A stretch of 64,000 nucleotides of DNA from Streptomyces sp. NBC_01255 (GCF_036226445.1 NZ_CP108474.1:5704001-5768000), one strand, 5' to 3'; shown: positions 40,937-50,057, numbered from the stretch's first letter. Notes: a model not told the origin generated them from the letters alone. Made by a program: numbers and translations.

Positions 40937-42376
40937 CTACGGGCGCTCGGCCGGCGCCTTCGCCCGCCACTGCCGGACCAGCGCGATCGCGATCACGAGG
41001 GCGGCCACAAGCAGCGAGAGCACGACCTGCTCACGGGCGCTGCCGCCGTCGTACAGCATGTAGCCGAGGACGAAGACGATCATGCCGATCGTCGCCCAGG
41101 TCAGGTACGGGAAGAGCCACATCTTCACGACCAGCTTCTCCGGCGTCTCGCGCAGGATGATGCCGCGCATCTTCAGCTGGGTCACGCAGATGACCAGCCA
41201 GACGAAGAGCGCGACCGCGCCGGAGGAGTTCAGCAGGAAGGCGAAGACGGTGTCCGGCCACTTGTAGTTGAAGAAGACCGCGACGAAGCCGAAGACGACC
41301 GAGCCGAGGATCGCCGCCGTGGGCACGCCCCGCTTGTTGACCTTGGCGAAGGCCTTCGGCGCGTCGCCGCGCTGACCGAGCGAGAACGCCATGCGGGAAG
41401 CGGTGTAGAGACCCGAGTTCAGGCAGGACAGGACGGCCGTCAGGACGATCACGTTCATGATCTGGCCGGCGTTCGCGATGCCGATGGAGTCGAGGGCGGC
41501 GACGTACGAGCCCTTCTCGACGATCGACTTGTCGTTCCACGGCAGCAGGGCCAGGACGACGAAGATCGAGCCCAGGTAGAAGACGCCGATCCGCCAGATC
41601 ACGCTGTTGGTGGCCTTGGTGACGGCCTTCTGCGGGTCCTCGGACTCACCGGCGGCGAGGGTGACGATCTCGCTGCCCATGAAGGAGAAGACGACCATCA
41701 GCACACCGGTGAGGACCGCGCCCGCGCCCATCGGGAAGAAGCCCCCGGTGTCGGTGAGGTGCGCGAACCCGGTGCCCGGGTTGTCCGAGCCGGGCAGCAC
41801 GCCGAAGACCGCGAGCATGCCGATGAGGACGAAGGCGCTGATGGCCACGACCTTGATGCCGGCGAACCAGAACTCGAACTCGCCGTACGAGGCGACCGAG
41901 CCGAGGTTCGTGATGGTGAGCACCACCATCACGATGAGGGCCCAGCCCCACTGCGGTACGGCCGGGATCCAGCCCTCCAGGATCTTGGCGCCCGCGGTCG
42001 CCTCGACGGCGAGGACGACGACCCAGAAGAACCAGTACAGCCAGCCGATGCTGAAGCCGGCCCAGCGGCCGAGGGCCCGGTCGGCGTAGGCGGAGAAGGA
42101 GCCGGAGGACGGCCGGGCGGCGGCCATCTCGCCGAGCATCCGCATCACGAAGACGACCATGGCGCCGACGAGGAAGTAGGACAGCAGGATCGCGGGGCCG
42201 GCCGCGGCGATGCCGGAACCGGAGCCGACGAAGAGGCCTGCGCCGATCACGCCACCGATGGCGATCATGGAGAGATGGCGGTTCTTGAGCCCGGCCTTGA
42301 GACCGTCGGAGGACTGCGGAACGTCGGTCGTACCGGCCGTTCCGCCTTCCTTCTCCAGGGTCGGCTGCGTGTTCAT
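40937..42376 (-). CDS. Amino-acid permease (APC superfamily), copy 3, GABA-permease-like
   Basis: 479 residues from ATG 42374-42376, with AGGAAG seven bases upstream. Twelve predicted helices with the same signature (GLKNRHLSMIAIGGVIGAG, AARPSSGSFSAYADRALGRWAGFS). Less similar to copies 1 and 2: SYGEFEFWFAGIKVVAISAFVLIG, FSFMGSEIVTLAAGES and PEKLVVKMWLFPYLTW resemble GABA permease GabP. It likely imports GABA or a related amino acid; no gabT or gabD is adjacent. The AGACTGTGG element of the other two is not present upstream. Confidence 0.9.
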   Translation of the reverse strand: MNTQPTLEKEGGTAGTTDVPQSSDGLKAGLKNRHLSMIAIGGVIGAGLFVGSGSGIAAAGPAILLSYFLVGAMVVFVMRMLGEMAAARPSSGSFSAYADRALGRWAGFSIGWLYWFFWVVVLAVEATAGAKILEGWIPAVPQWGWALIVMVVLTITNLGSVASYGEFEFWFAGIKVVAISAFVLIGMLAVFGVLPGSDNPGTGFAHLTDTGGFFPMGAGAVLTGVLMVVFSFMGSEIVTLAAGESEDPQKAVTKATNSVIWRIGVFYLGSIFVVLALLPWNDKSIVEKGSYVAALDSIGIANAGQIMNVIVLTAVLSCLNSGLYTASRMAFSLGQRGDAPKAFAKVNKRGVPTAAILGSVVFGFVAVFFNYKWPDTVFAFLLNSSGAVALFVWLVICVTQLKMRGIILRETPEKLVVKMWLFPYLTWATIGMIVFVLGYMLYDGGSAREQVVLSLLVAALVIAIALVRQWRAKAPAERP

Positions 42377-42572
42377 GAACGCTTCCTAACGTGTGGGGGA
42401 CGCTCGGGTCGCGAGCCCGTGCATTCAACCCTGTGGAAGGGGGTGATCGGAAGACTTCATTCCGGATAGTTGTGAGGGCCACTCCGCGAGAGGCGAAGGT
42501 CCATACCAGGTCGGGTGAACGCCCCGACCCCGCTGACCGCTACCCGGCCCGTGACATGCCACACTCGGCACC

Positions 42573-43067
42573 ATGCGCGTCTACATCGGTTCCGACCACG
42601 CCGGATACGAACTCAAGAACCACCTCGTCGAGTGGCTCACGGCACACGGCCACGAGGTCGTCGACTGCGGTCCGCACATCTACGACGCCCTCGACGACTA
42701 CCCGCCGTTCTGCCTGCGCGCCGCCGAGCGGACCGCCGCGGACGCGGACAGCCTGGGCGTCGTCATCGGCGGCTCCGGCAACGGCGAGCAGATCGCCGCG
42801 AACAAGGTGAAGGGGGTGCGCGCCGCCCTCGCCTGGAGCGAGCAGACCGCCGCCCTCGGCCGCGAGCACAACAACGCCAACGTGATCTCCGTCGGTGGCC
42901 GGATGCACACCCGGGAAGAGGCGACGAAGTTCGTCGAGATCTTCCTGAGCACGCCGTACTCAGGTGACGAGCGTCACACGCGCCGGATCGACATGCTCAC
43001 CGCGTACGAGAACACCGGCGAGCTCCCCCCGATCCCGGCCCACCACCCGCAGGAGCCCACCGTCTGA
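42573..43067 (+). CDS. rpiB: Ribose-5-phosphate isomerase B
   Basis: 164 residues. Interconverts ribose 5-phosphate and ribulose 5-phosphate in the pentose phosphate pathway. MRVYIGSDHAGYELKNHL is the family start, the catalytic Cys of other RpiB enzymes is replaced by Ser in the IGGSGNGEQIAANKVKGVRAAL loop (typical of actinobacterial members, in which a Glu acts as base), and REHNNANVISVGGRMHT follows. The C-terminal tail after residue 145 is Pro-rich. The stop overlaps the ATG of the next gene (TGATG), so the two are translated together. Confidence 0.95.
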   Translation: MRVYIGSDHAGYELKNHLVEWLTAHGHEVVDCGPHIYDALDDYPPFCLRAAERTAADADSLGVVIGGSGNGEQIAANKVKGVRAALAWSEQTAALGREHNNANVISVGGRMHTREEATKFVEIFLSTPYSGDERHTRRIDMLTAYENTGELPPIPAHHPQEPTV

Positions 43068-43876
43068 TGCCCGAAGGGCACACCATCCACCGGCTGGCCG
43101 CCGACCACCGCGAGCGGTTCGGCGGCCGGCCCGTGCGCGTCTCCAGCCCCCAGGGCAAGTTCGCCGACTCGGCGGCCCTGCTCGACGGGAGCGTCCTGGA
43201 GGCCACCGAGGCCCACGGCAAGCACCTCTTCCTCGCCTTCGAGGACAGGGAATGGGTCCACATCCACCTCGGGCTCTTCGGCAAGGTGAACTTCGGCGCC
43301 GCGCCCGTCCCGCCGCCCACGGACACGGTCCGGATGCGGATCGCCGACACGGACGGGTACGTCGACCTCCGCGGCCCGACGACCTGCGCGTACATCACGA
43401 ACGCCGAGAAGCAGGCGATACACGACCGCCTCGGCCCCGACCCGCTCCGGCCCGGTGACGATCCCGACAAGGCCTGGCGTCGGATCTCGAAGTCCCGCAC
43501 GACGATCGCGGCCCTGCTCATGGACCAGAAGGTCATCGCGGGCGTCGGCAACGTCTACCGCGCCGAGGTCCTCTTCCGGCACGGCATCGACCCCTACCGC
43601 GCGGGCAAGGACCTGACCGCGCGCGAGTGGGACGCGATCTGGACCGACCTCGCCGCACTGATGCGCGAAGGCGTCCGCCTCAACCGCATCGACACCGTCC
43701 GCCCCGAGCACACGCCCGAGGCGATGGGCCGCCCGCCGCGCGTCGACGACCACGGCGGCGAGGTGTACGTCTACCGCCGCACGCACCAGCCCTGCCACAT
43801 CTGCGGCGACGAGATCCGCACCGCCGACCTCGCCGCCCGCAACCTCTTCTGGTGCCCGGGCTGCCAGACCCGCTAG
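43067..43876 (+). CDS. nei: Fpg/Nei-family DNA glycosylase (endonuclease VIII-like)
   Basis: 269 residues. Removes oxidised bases and cuts the abasic site. MPEGHTIHRLA gives the catalytic Pro2 and Glu3 of the Nei branch (Fpg has MPELPEV). Other marks: the helix-two-turn-helix KVIAGVGNVYRAEVLFRHGIDP and a zinc finger with CHICGDEI ... WCPGCQTR at the C-terminus. ATG 43067 overlaps the rpiB stop. It ends four bases from the convergent acetyltransferase gene. The coupling with rpiB is conserved in streptomycetes as far as I recall; no functional reason is evident. Confidence 0.93.
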   Translation: MPEGHTIHRLAADHRERFGGRPVRVSSPQGKFADSAALLDGSVLEATEAHGKHLFLAFEDREWVHIHLGLFGKVNFGAAPVPPPTDTVRMRIADTDGYVDLRGPTTCAYITNAEKQAIHDRLGPDPLRPGDDPDKAWRRISKSRTTIAALLMDQKVIAGVGNVYRAEVLFRHGIDPYRAGKDLTAREWDAIWTDLAALMREGVRLNRIDTVRPEHTPEAMGRPPRVDDHGGEVYVYRRTHQPCHICGDEIRTADLAARNLFWCPGCQTR

Positions 43877-43880
43877 CGGT

Positions 43881-45110
43881 CTAGAAGCCGTGCGGCAGCC
43901 ACGGCGCCACCGGTGACCCGAACGCCACCGACGCCTCCACCAGCGCCCCTTCCCTCAGCTCCCGCACCCGCCCCGCCGCCGCGAGCGACATCAGCGAGGG
44001 CCCGCCCAGGTACGCCGCGCCCAGCTCCCGTACGGACAGTTCGAGGTCCGCCGGATCCGAGGTCCGGACGCAGGTCGCGCCCTTGGTGTCACCCGTCAGC
44101 CGCCAACGCCCCTCGTTCCAGGGGCAGAACGCGTCCTCGACCTCGAACACCACGTCCACCGGCGCCTGATACGTCCGCGCCTCCAGGGCCGCACCCACCT
44201 CCACCAGGCGCACGTGCAGCGAGTCCCGCACCGTCGGGGCGCAGCGCCGTACGTCGCTCACCAGGTGCTGCCAGGCGTCGTCCACCGGACGGCTGTGGAC
44301 CCGTACCTCCCTGGTCAGGTCCACCGAGCAGAGGAACCGCCACAGCGCCGCCTCCGCCACCGCGTCGAGACCCATCAGCTGATGGACCGTGACGGACCCG
44401 TCGGCGCCCGAGAAGGACCACTCCGGCTTGATCGCGTAGTGGGCGAACCCGACGACCTCACCGTCCCGTTCGGCGAGCACGCACTGCCGGGGCGAGGAAC
44501 CCCCCCGGTCGGCCGGCGGGTCGATCAGCGGCAGCCGCTCCCACTGGGGCTGCCGGGCGAGCATCCCCGGCCGCCGGGGCACCAGCTTCGCGTACACCGC
44601 CTCGCACGCCGCGGAGGACTCCGTCAGATCGGCCCGGCGCAGGGCGACCCCGTCCGTGCCCTCCGGCACCGAGAGCCGTACCCGGGTCGTGTCGATCGTC
44701 GCCCGCGCCGTGTACGCGGCGACGCCGTAGCCGAACCGCCCGTAGATCTCCGGCTCCGAGGCCGTGAGCACCGCCACCGACTCGCCCGCGGCCCGCAGGT
44801 CGTCAAGCTGGCGCCGCATCATCGAGGTCAGGATCCCGCGCCGGCGGTGCGTCCCCGCCACGCTCACCATCGTCACCCCGCCCACCGGCACCGACGCCCC
44901 GCCCGGCACCGTCAGCCGGAACGAGAACGCGCCCGCCGTCCCCACGCACAGATCGCCGTCCCACACGCCCAAGGAGCGGTCGAACTCGGTCAGATCACGC
45001 CATAGCGCACGCTCCTCCGGCGCCTCGGCCACACCCCCGAACGCCAGCTCCAGGACCTCGTACCAGCGATCCCACTCGGCCGGGTCGAGTACCCGCAGTT
45101 CAGTAGTCAT
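43881..45110 (-). CDS. Eis-type GNAT N-acetyltransferase
   Basis: 409 residues. Three-part Eis layout: an N-terminal GNAT domain with the acetyl-CoA loop (VSVAGTHRRRGILTSMMRRQL), a second GNAT-like domain (about 150-290) and a C-terminal SCP2-like domain ending PLGF-like (SPVAPWLPHGF), where the terminal carboxylate acts as base in known Eis enzymes. Mycobacterial Eis acetylates aminoglycosides and peptides at several positions; Streptomyces versions are mostly uncharacterised. ATG 45108-45110. It lies between convergent nei and divergent PP2C genes. Confidence 0.9.
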   Translation of the reverse strand: MTTELRVLDPAEWDRWYEVLELAFGGVAEAPEERALWRDLTEFDRSLGVWDGDLCVGTAGAFSFRLTVPGGASVPVGGVTMVSVAGTHRRRGILTSMMRRQLDDLRAAGESVAVLTASEPEIYGRFGYGVAAYTARATIDTTRVRLSVPEGTDGVALRRADLTESSAACEAVYAKLVPRRPGMLARQPQWERLPLIDPPADRGGSSPRQCVLAERDGEVVGFAHYAIKPEWSFSGADGSVTVHQLMGLDAVAEAALWRFLCSVDLTREVRVHSRPVDDAWQHLVSDVRRCAPTVRDSLHVRLVEVGAALEARTYQAPVDVVFEVEDAFCPWNEGRWRLTGDTKGATCVRTSDPADLELSVRELGAAYLGGPSLMSLAAAGRVRELREGALVEASVAFGSPVAPWLPHGF

Positions 45111-45202
45111 ATGCCATCGATATCAGCGCCGCGCGCCCGGGGCGACCCGATTTCGCGCACATTGTCACCGGGGTACCCCTGCGCGATGTCGGACGGGGTG
45201 GA

Positions 45203-45208
45203 TAGGGT
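45203..45208 (+). promoter_or_regulatory. -10 element of a leaderless promoter
   Basis: TAGGGT (TANNNT) ends eight bases before ATG 45217. No ribosome site is present between them. Confidence 0.5.
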
Positions 45209-45216
45209 CCAGGCCA

Positions 45217-46362
45217 ATGGGACACCGCGCGGGAGTGAACACGTACGCGGCCCGGACGCGCAGACGCGCCCGCCGGGCCCGCATCGCGCTGCGCAAATCC
45301 GGCGTCGACTACTTCCGCGGGGACGGCTCCGACTGGCTCGCCTTCGCCGGACTCCTGCTGATGATTCCGGCCATCGCCTGCGGCACCCTCCTCGACCCCG
45401 TCTGGTGCGCGCCCGCCGCGCTCGTCCTGCCCATCGTGGCCGGCGGGCTGCTGCTGCGCCCCGCCAGCCTGCTCGGCCTGTACGCGGCCGCCGCGGGCGC
45501 CCTCATCGTCGAGTCCGTCGTCCTCGGCCCGTACACCCAGGGCCCCGCCCGCGTCACCCCCGGCACCGTCCTCACCGTCGCCGCCTGCGGGCTCTTCGGA
45601 CTCCTCATCGCCCAGTTCCGCGCCCGGGTCGGCGTCCCCTGGCGGCGCGGCGGCACCATGCTCTTCGACCTGCGCGAACGCATCCGCGTACAGAGCGCCC
45701 TGCCCCGGCTGCCGCAGGGCTGGCACCGCGAGATGGCGCTCCGCCCGGCCGGCGGCCAGTCCTTCTCGGGCGACTTCGTCGTCGCCGCCCGCACCCACGG
45801 CGGCCGCACCCTGGAGGTCGTCCTCACCGACGTCTCCGGCAAGGGCATGGACGCGGCCTCCCGCTCCCTGCTGCTCTCCGGCGCCTTCGGCGGCCTCCTC
45901 GGCTCGCTCCCGCCGCACGGCTTCCTCCCCGCCGCCAACGGCTACCTGCTCCGCCAGAACTGGGACGAGGGCTTCGCCACCTCCGTCCACCTCGTCCTCG
46001 ACCTGGACTCCGGCGACTACGAACTCTTCTCCGCCGGCCACCTCCCCGCGCTCCAGCTCCACGCGGGCAGCGGCCGCTGGGAGGAGAAGGCCGCGGACGG
46101 CCCCCTCCTCGGCGTCTACGACGGGGCCGAATTCCACCCGGTCAAGGGCTCGCTGCTGCACGGCGACGTCCTCATGCTCTTCACCGACGGCCTCGTCGAG
46201 GCGGCCGACCGGGACATCGCCGAGGGCATCGACCGCCTCACCGGCGAGGCCGACCGCTGCGTCGTCGAGGGCTTCGAGGGCGTCGCCTGGCATCTGATCG
46301 AGGCCGTCGCCAAGGACGTCAACGACGACCGGGCGCTGCTGCTCATCTCCCGGCGCACCTGA
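45217..46362 (+). CDS. Membrane-bound PP2C-family (SpoIIE-type) serine/threonine phosphatase
   Basis: 381 residues. A basic N-terminus (ARTRRRARRARIALRK) precedes three or four helices (WLAFAGLLLMIPAIACGTLL, APAALVLPIVAGGLLL, SLLGLYAAAAGALIV, LTVAACGLFGLLI). A cytoplasmic SpoIIE/RsbU-type phosphatase domain starts near 145: GQSFSGDFVVAARTHGG, VLTDVSGKGMDAASRS, FSAGHLPAL, DVLMLFTDGLVEA and VNDDRALLLI, with the metal-binding Asp residues in place. Such proteins dephosphorylate anti-sigma antagonists. There are no PAS or GAF sensor domains, so the membrane part is the likely input. Probably leaderless. Confidence 0.9.
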   Translation: MGHRAGVNTYAARTRRRARRARIALRKSGVDYFRGDGSDWLAFAGLLLMIPAIACGTLLDPVWCAPAALVLPIVAGGLLLRPASLLGLYAAAAGALIVESVVLGPYTQGPARVTPGTVLTVAACGLFGLLIAQFRARVGVPWRRGGTMLFDLRERIRVQSALPRLPQGWHREMALRPAGGQSFSGDFVVAARTHGGRTLEVVLTDVSGKGMDAASRSLLLSGAFGGLLGSLPPHGFLPAANGYLLRQNWDEGFATSVHLVLDLDSGDYELFSAGHLPALQLHAGSGRWEEKAADGPLLGVYDGAEFHPVKGSLLHGDVLMLFTDGLVEAADRDIAEGIDRLTGEADRCVVEGFEGVAWHLIEAVAKDVNDDRALLLISRRT

Positions 46363-46516
46363 CCGGCCACCTCCGTGTGACGTGATCTTCTCCACGACGA
46401 TTCGTCACGGCGCGGCGGGGGCAGGGGAGTTGATGGCACCATGGAGACAGCGGGGGGTGGTGTGCGACGTGTGCTCCCCGGCGGCAAGGCGGGACCGACC
46501 GAGGGTGTGATCAGTT

Positions 46517-46711
46517 GTGGCCATTTCACTGTCTGTGGTGTTGCTGTTGGCAATCATCCTGGTGGTGCTGATCCGCGGGGGGAACCTCAAGGGCGGACCG
46601 GCTGTGATCGCGGTGCTCTTCGGCTTCTTCCTCGCCTCCACCGGCATGGCCGACGACATCCAGCGCTTCCTGGACTCGATAACGCAGACGGTCGGCTCCA
46701 TCAAGTTCTGA
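46517..46711 (+). CDS. Small membrane protein
   Basis: 64 residues from GTG 46517: one strong helix (VAISLSVVLLLAIILVVLI), a basic Gly loop (RGGNLKGGP), a second helix (AVIAVLFGFFLASTGM) and an amphipathic end (ADDIQRFLDSITQTVGSIKF). Two-helix hairpin topology. The GAGGG ribosome site is about 10 bases away. Same length and plan recur in streptomycetes; the function is unknown. It ends 24 bases from the convergent amphi-Trp gene. Confidence 0.75.
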   Translation: MAISLSVVLLLAIILVVLIRGGNLKGGPAVIAVLFGFFLASTGMADDIQRFLDSITQTVGSIKF

Positions 46712-46735
46712 GCCGGCGCGGGCGGGGGACCGGCG

Positions 46736-47173
46736 TCAGGCCGCCGACTTCCGGGACTTGGCCGCCTTCGACTTCCCGGCCGCCGTCGCGGCCTTCGCCT
46801 TGCTGCCCGCGGCCGGCTTCTCCGCGGGGCTGTCGGCCGTCTTCGCGACCGGCGGCGCGGGGTGCGCGGCCGGCTTCGGGGCGGACCGCTTCGCCCCCAT
46901 GTCGCCGCCCGACACGGCGGTACTCGGCTTCGCCGCCTCCCGGGGGGCCGCCGTCGACCACTTGAGCTCGATCTCCAGCTCGATCTCCCCGTCGCCGACC
47001 TCCAGTTCCACCTCGCTGCGGAACTCGTCGGGGATGTGCAGGCTCAGCGTTCCGGCCCCCAGCTCCAGTTCGGCCTCCCCGCCCTTCCTCAGCGCGGCGG
47101 CGAGGGCGGTCAGCTGATCGGCTGCCTCAAGACGGGACACCGAGCGCTTCCGCTCGAACTTCAGGTCCTTCAT
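46736..47173 (-). CDS. Amphi-Trp domain protein with Lys/Ala-rich tail
   Basis: 145 residues from ATG 47171-47173. The first 75 form the amphi-Trp domain (MKDLKFERKRSVSRLEAADQL, GEAELELGAGTLSLHIPDEF, IELEIELKW), a small beta/alpha fold of unknown role found in bacteria and archaea. The last 65 residues are rich in Ala, Pro and Lys (SKAKAATAAGKSKAAKSRKSAA, given here as KAKAATAAGKSKAAKSRK), resembling histone H1 or HupS tails, so DNA association is possible. No operon partner is apparent. Confidence 0.8.
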   Translation of the reverse strand: MKDLKFERKRSVSRLEAADQLTALAAALRKGGEAELELGAGTLSLHIPDEFRSEVELEVGDGEIELEIELKWSTAAPREAAKPSTAVSGGDMGAKRSAPKPAAHPAPPVAKTADSPAEKPAAGSKAKAATAAGKSKAAKSRKSAA

Positions 47174-47259
47174 CGCTACCTCCGGTACGGCGGGAGACGG
47201 GCTGAGCCCAGTCTGCGCGAGCCTGCCGGACCCGGCATCTCGCGAGCCTCCGGAAACGC

Positions 47260-47300
47260 CTCAGGGCCGGTCCGGGAGGCTTCTCCGGACCGGCCCTGAG
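47260..47300 (-). terminator. Hairpin terminator of tRNA-Gly
   Basis: A 16-bp stem (47260-47275 with 47285-47300) beginning five bases after the tRNA 3' end. Confidence 0.85.
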
Positions 47301-47304
47301 ACCG

Positions 47305-47378
47305 TGGAGCGGGTGACGGGAATCGAACCCGCGTAGCTAGTTTGGAAGACTAGTGCTCTACCATTGAGCTACACCCGC
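47305..47378 (-). tRNA. tRNA-Gly (anticodon TCC)
   Basis: 74 nt with encoded CCA. Acceptor GCGGGTG/CACCCGC, D arm GTAGCTCAATGGTAGAGC, anticodon stem CTAGT/ACTAG with loop CTTCCAA (TCC), and T arm with GGTTCGAATCCC. The gene is intact, with no integrase or duplicated 3' end nearby. A hairpin terminator follows at once. Confidence 0.95.
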
Positions 47379-47511
47379 ACAGCATCGCGCCGCAGGTCAC
47401 GAGGACCGCGGCACGAAGAGCATGGTAGCCGGTCAGAGGACCTTCGTGCACACCCCTTAAAACAGGGGGCGCCGCAGTGTCCCCGTCCATGTACCCTACG
47501 TGTCGCACCGA

Positions 47512-47588
47512 CGGGGTGTGGCGCAGCTTGGTAGCGCGTCCGCTTTGGGAGCGGAAGGCCGTGGGTTCAAATCCCGCCACCCCGACCA
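47512..47588 (+). tRNA. tRNA-Pro (anticodon TGG)
   Basis: 77 nt with encoded CCA. Acceptor CGGGGTG/CACCCCG, D arm with GCGCAGCTTGGTAGCGC, anticodon stem TCCGC/GCGGA with loop TTTGGGA (TGG), T arm GTGGGTTCAAATCCCGC. It lies 133 bases from the divergent tRNA-Gly and 174 bases upstream of tig; read-through into tig is possible, as no hairpin separates them. Confidence 0.95.
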
Positions 47589-47627
47589 TGACGATCACAG
47601 GTCCGATGGACCTCGTTCTTGATCGCG

Positions 47628-47658
47628 TTGTGGCTGCCTCCCCGCTTGCGGTTACTAT
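47628..47658 (+). promoter_or_regulatory. Candidate promoter of tig
   Basis: TTGTGG (47628-47633) and TACTAT (47653-47658) are 19 bases apart, directly downstream of tRNA-Pro and 104 bases before the tig start. Confidence 0.5.
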
Positions 47659-47761
47659 GCAAGCTGCGTGCCCGTGTGTCTTTCTGACCGGGCCGACCCG
47701 CCGGAACCGCTTTCACGCGGAGACGGTGGATTCCAGGAATCAGCCACAAGGAGACCTAACC

Positions 47762-49147
47762 GTGAAGAGCGCCGTGGAGACCCTGAACCCGACCCGGGTT
47801 CGGCTCACTGTCGAGGTGCCCTTCGAGGAGCTCAAGGACAGCCTCGACGCGGCGTACAAGAAGATCAACCAGCAGGTCACGGTCAAGGGCTTCCGTAAGG
47901 GCAAGATCCCGGCTCGCGTGATCGACCAGCGGTTCGGCCGCGGCGCCGTGCTGGAAGAGGCCGTCAACGACGCGCTCCCGAAGTTCTACACCGAGGCCGT
48001 CAACGAGGCCGAGGTCAACCCGCTGGGCCAGCCCGAGGTCGACATCACGGAGCTGAAGGACGGCGAACTGCTGGCCTTCACCGCCGAGGTCGACATCCGC
48101 CCGGCGATCGAGATCCCGGACTACTCCGGCATCGAGGTCACCGTCGACGCGGTCGAGGTCACCGACGAGGACATCGAGAAGTCGGTGGAGCAGCTCCGCG
48201 AGCGCTTCGCCTCGACCTCCACGGTCGAGCGGGCCGCCCAGGACGGCGACGTCGTCACCATCGACCTCGAGGCCAAGGTCGACGGCGAGGTCCTTCCCGA
48301 CGGTGTCGCCGACGGTGTCTCGTACACCATCGGTTCGGGCGAGCTGCTCGAGGGCATCGACGAGGCCGTCAAGGGCCTGGAGGCCGGTGGCGAGGCCACC
48401 TTCACCTCGCAGCTGAAGGGCGGCTCCGCCGAGGGCAAGGACGCGGAGGTCACCGTCAAGGTCACCACCGTCGCCGCCCGTGAGCTCCCCGAGCTGGACG
48501 ACGAGTTCGCGCAGATGGCGTCGGAGTTCGACACCCTCGACGAGCTCAAGGCCGACAGCCGCAAGCGCCTCGAGAACATGAAGCAGTTCGACCAGGCCAC
48601 CCAGGCCCAGGAGCGCGTCCTCGACGAGCTCCTCAAGCTGGTCGAGGTCCCGATGCCCGAGAAGCTTCTCGAGGACGAGATCAACACCCGCAAGCACAAC
48701 CTGGAGCACCACCAGCTCGGCCAGATGGGCATCGACCTCGCGAAGTACCTGGAGCTCCAGGGCAAGACCGAGGAAGAGTTCCTGGCGGAGACCCAGGAGC
48801 AGGCCGAGAAGGGCATCAAGACGCAGTTCATCCTCGATGAGCTCGTCAACAAGGAGAAGCTCGACGTCTCCCGCGAGGAGCTCACCGAGCACCTCTTCCG
48901 TCGCGCCGCCTCCTCCGGCATGAGCCCCGACCAGTTCGCCCAGGCCGTGGCCCAGGGCGGCCAGGTGCCGATGCTCGTCGGCGAGGTCGCCCGCGGCAAG
49001 GCCCTCGCGGTCGTCGTCGAGGCCGCCAAGGTCGTCGACACCAAGGGTGAGGTCGTCGACCTCTCCGACGACGAGGACGAGGTCGAGACCGCCGCCGAGG
49101 CCGTCGAGGCCGTCACCGGCGAGGCCGAGGTCTCCGAGGACAAGTAA
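47762..49147 (+). CDS. tig: Trigger factor
   Basis: 461 residues, GTG 47762 with GGAG eight bases upstream. Ribosome-bound chaperone and peptidyl-prolyl isomerase for nascent chains. The ribosome-binding signature is [21 protein letters not shown] (as [11 protein letters not shown]). An FKBP-type domain (about 150-240: [34 protein letters not shown]) and a helical C-domain with the peptide-holding arms follow, then an acidic tail ([18 protein letters not shown]). It precedes clpP1-clpP2-clpX, as in most bacteria. A strong hairpin separates it from clpP1. Confidence 0.97.
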   Translation: MKSAVETLNPTRVRLTVEVPFEELKDSLDAAYKKINQQVTVKGFRKGKIPARVIDQRFGRGAVLEEAVNDALPKFYTEAVNEAEVNPLGQPEVDITELKDGELLAFTAEVDIRPAIEIPDYSGIEVTVDAVEVTDEDIEKSVEQLRERFASTSTVERAAQDGDVVTIDLEAKVDGEVLPDGVADGVSYTIGSGELLEGIDEAVKGLEAGGEATFTSQLKGGSAEGKDAEVTVKVTTVAARELPELDDEFAQMASEFDTLDELKADSRKRLENMKQFDQATQAQERVLDELLKLVEVPMPEKLLEDEINTRKHNLEHHQLGQMGIDLAKYLELQGKTEEEFLAETQEQAEKGIKTQFILDELVNKEKLDVSREELTEHLFRRAASSGMSPDQFAQAVAQGGQVPMLVGEVARGKALAVVVEAAKVVDTKGEVVDLSDDEDEVETAAEAVEAVTGEAEVSEDK

Positions 49148-49180
49148 GCGGCTCCGCGCCCCGGCGCGGAACCCCGCTCC

Positions 49181-49216
49181 ACGGGCCCGTACGCACTGCT
49201 GTGCGTGCGGGCCCGT
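49181..49216 (+). terminator. Hairpin terminator of tig
   Basis: 16-bp stem (49181-49196 with 49201-49216) with one G-U pair and a TGCT loop, 34 bases after the stop. Confidence 0.85.
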
Positions 49217-49255
49217 GGGCATCCCGGACCCCCTCATGCGCCGCCCCGTACCTTG

Positions 49256-49269
49256 CGCTCCCAGCGAAC
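49256..49269 (-). promoter_or_regulatory. ClgR box of the clpP1-clpP2 operon
   Basis: On the minus strand the sequence reads GTTCGC-TGGGA-GCG, an exact match to the GTTCGC-N5-GCG motif reported for the Streptomyces ClgR activator. It lies 121 bases before clpP1. Confidence 0.75.
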
Positions 49270-49389
49270 AGTTCGGGAACCGGGATGGCGTTGTCCTACC
49301 TGCGCGTTAGGGTCCATGAATACGAGGGCACTGCCCTCAGAACGAGACGCTGAGACGGCCTTGGCCGTCGGAGACGAGCAGGTGGATAC

Positions 49390-50007
49390 GTGACGAATCT
49401 GAAGCCTTACGCCGCGGGTGAGCCGTCCATCGGTGGCGGCCTCGGCGACCATGTCTACAACCGGCTGCTCGGCGAGCGGATCATCTTCCTCGGCCAGCAG
49501 GTCGACGACGAGATCGCCAACAAGATCACCGCTCAGATGCTTCTCCTGGCCGCCGACCCGGAGAAGGACATCTTCCTGTACATCAACAGCCCCGGTGGCT
49601 CGGTGACGGCCGGCATGGCCGTCTACGACACCATGCAGTACATCCCCAACGACATCGTGACCATCGGAATGGGCATGGCGGCCTCCATGGGCCAGTTCCT
49701 GCTCACCGGCGGCACCCCCGGCAAGCGCTTCGCCCTGCCGAACACCGACATCCTGATGCACCAGGGCTCCGCCGGCATCGGCGGCACGGCCTCCGACATC
49801 AAGATCCAGGCCGAGTACCTCCTCCGCACGAAGAGGCGCATGGCCGAGATCACCGCGCACCACTCCGGCCAGACCGTCGAGGCGATCATCCGCGACGGCG
49901 ACCGCGACCGCTGGTTCACCGCGGACGAGGCCAAGAGCTACGGCCTCATCGACGACATCATCACGCACGCCGCGGGTGTTCCCGGCGGCGGCGGCACGGG
50001 CGCCTGA
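49390..50007 (+). CDS. clpP1: ATP-dependent Clp protease proteolytic subunit 1
   Basis: 205 residues from GTG 49390. Serine peptidase that forms a mixed tetradecamer with ClpP2 in actinobacteria. Catalytic Ser in [13 protein letters not shown], His in [10 protein letters not shown], and Asp in the [11 protein letters not shown] region; [19 protein letters not shown] is the family's oxyanion strand. The N-terminal segment ([20 protein letters not shown]) probably contains a processed propeptide. clpP2 follows 50 bases on, and a ClgR box lies upstream, so both are under ClgR control. Confidence 0.97.
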   Translation: MTNLKPYAAGEPSIGGGLGDHVYNRLLGERIIFLGQQVDDEIANKITAQMLLLAADPEKDIFLYINSPGGSVTAGMAVYDTMQYIPNDIVTIGMGMAASMGQFLLTGGTPGKRFALPNTDILMHQGSAGIGGTASDIKIQAEYLLRTKRRMAEITAHHSGQTVEAIIRDGDRDRWFTADEAKSYGLIDDIITHAAGVPGGGGTGA

Positions 50008-50057
50008 GCCCCGGCAGTCCGCTCAAGAGCCCCAGCCCACCGAACGCCACCAGGACG

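Noticed and set aside
43874..43883. TAGCGGTCTA symmetry between nei and the Eis-type gene as a regulatory dyad
   Set aside because: It consists of the two facing TAG stop codons and four bases between them, too short for a separate signal.
47305..47588. tRNA genes as integration sites for a mobile element
   Set aside because: Both tRNAs are intact. No integrase, duplicated tRNA 3' end or foreign cargo flanks them.
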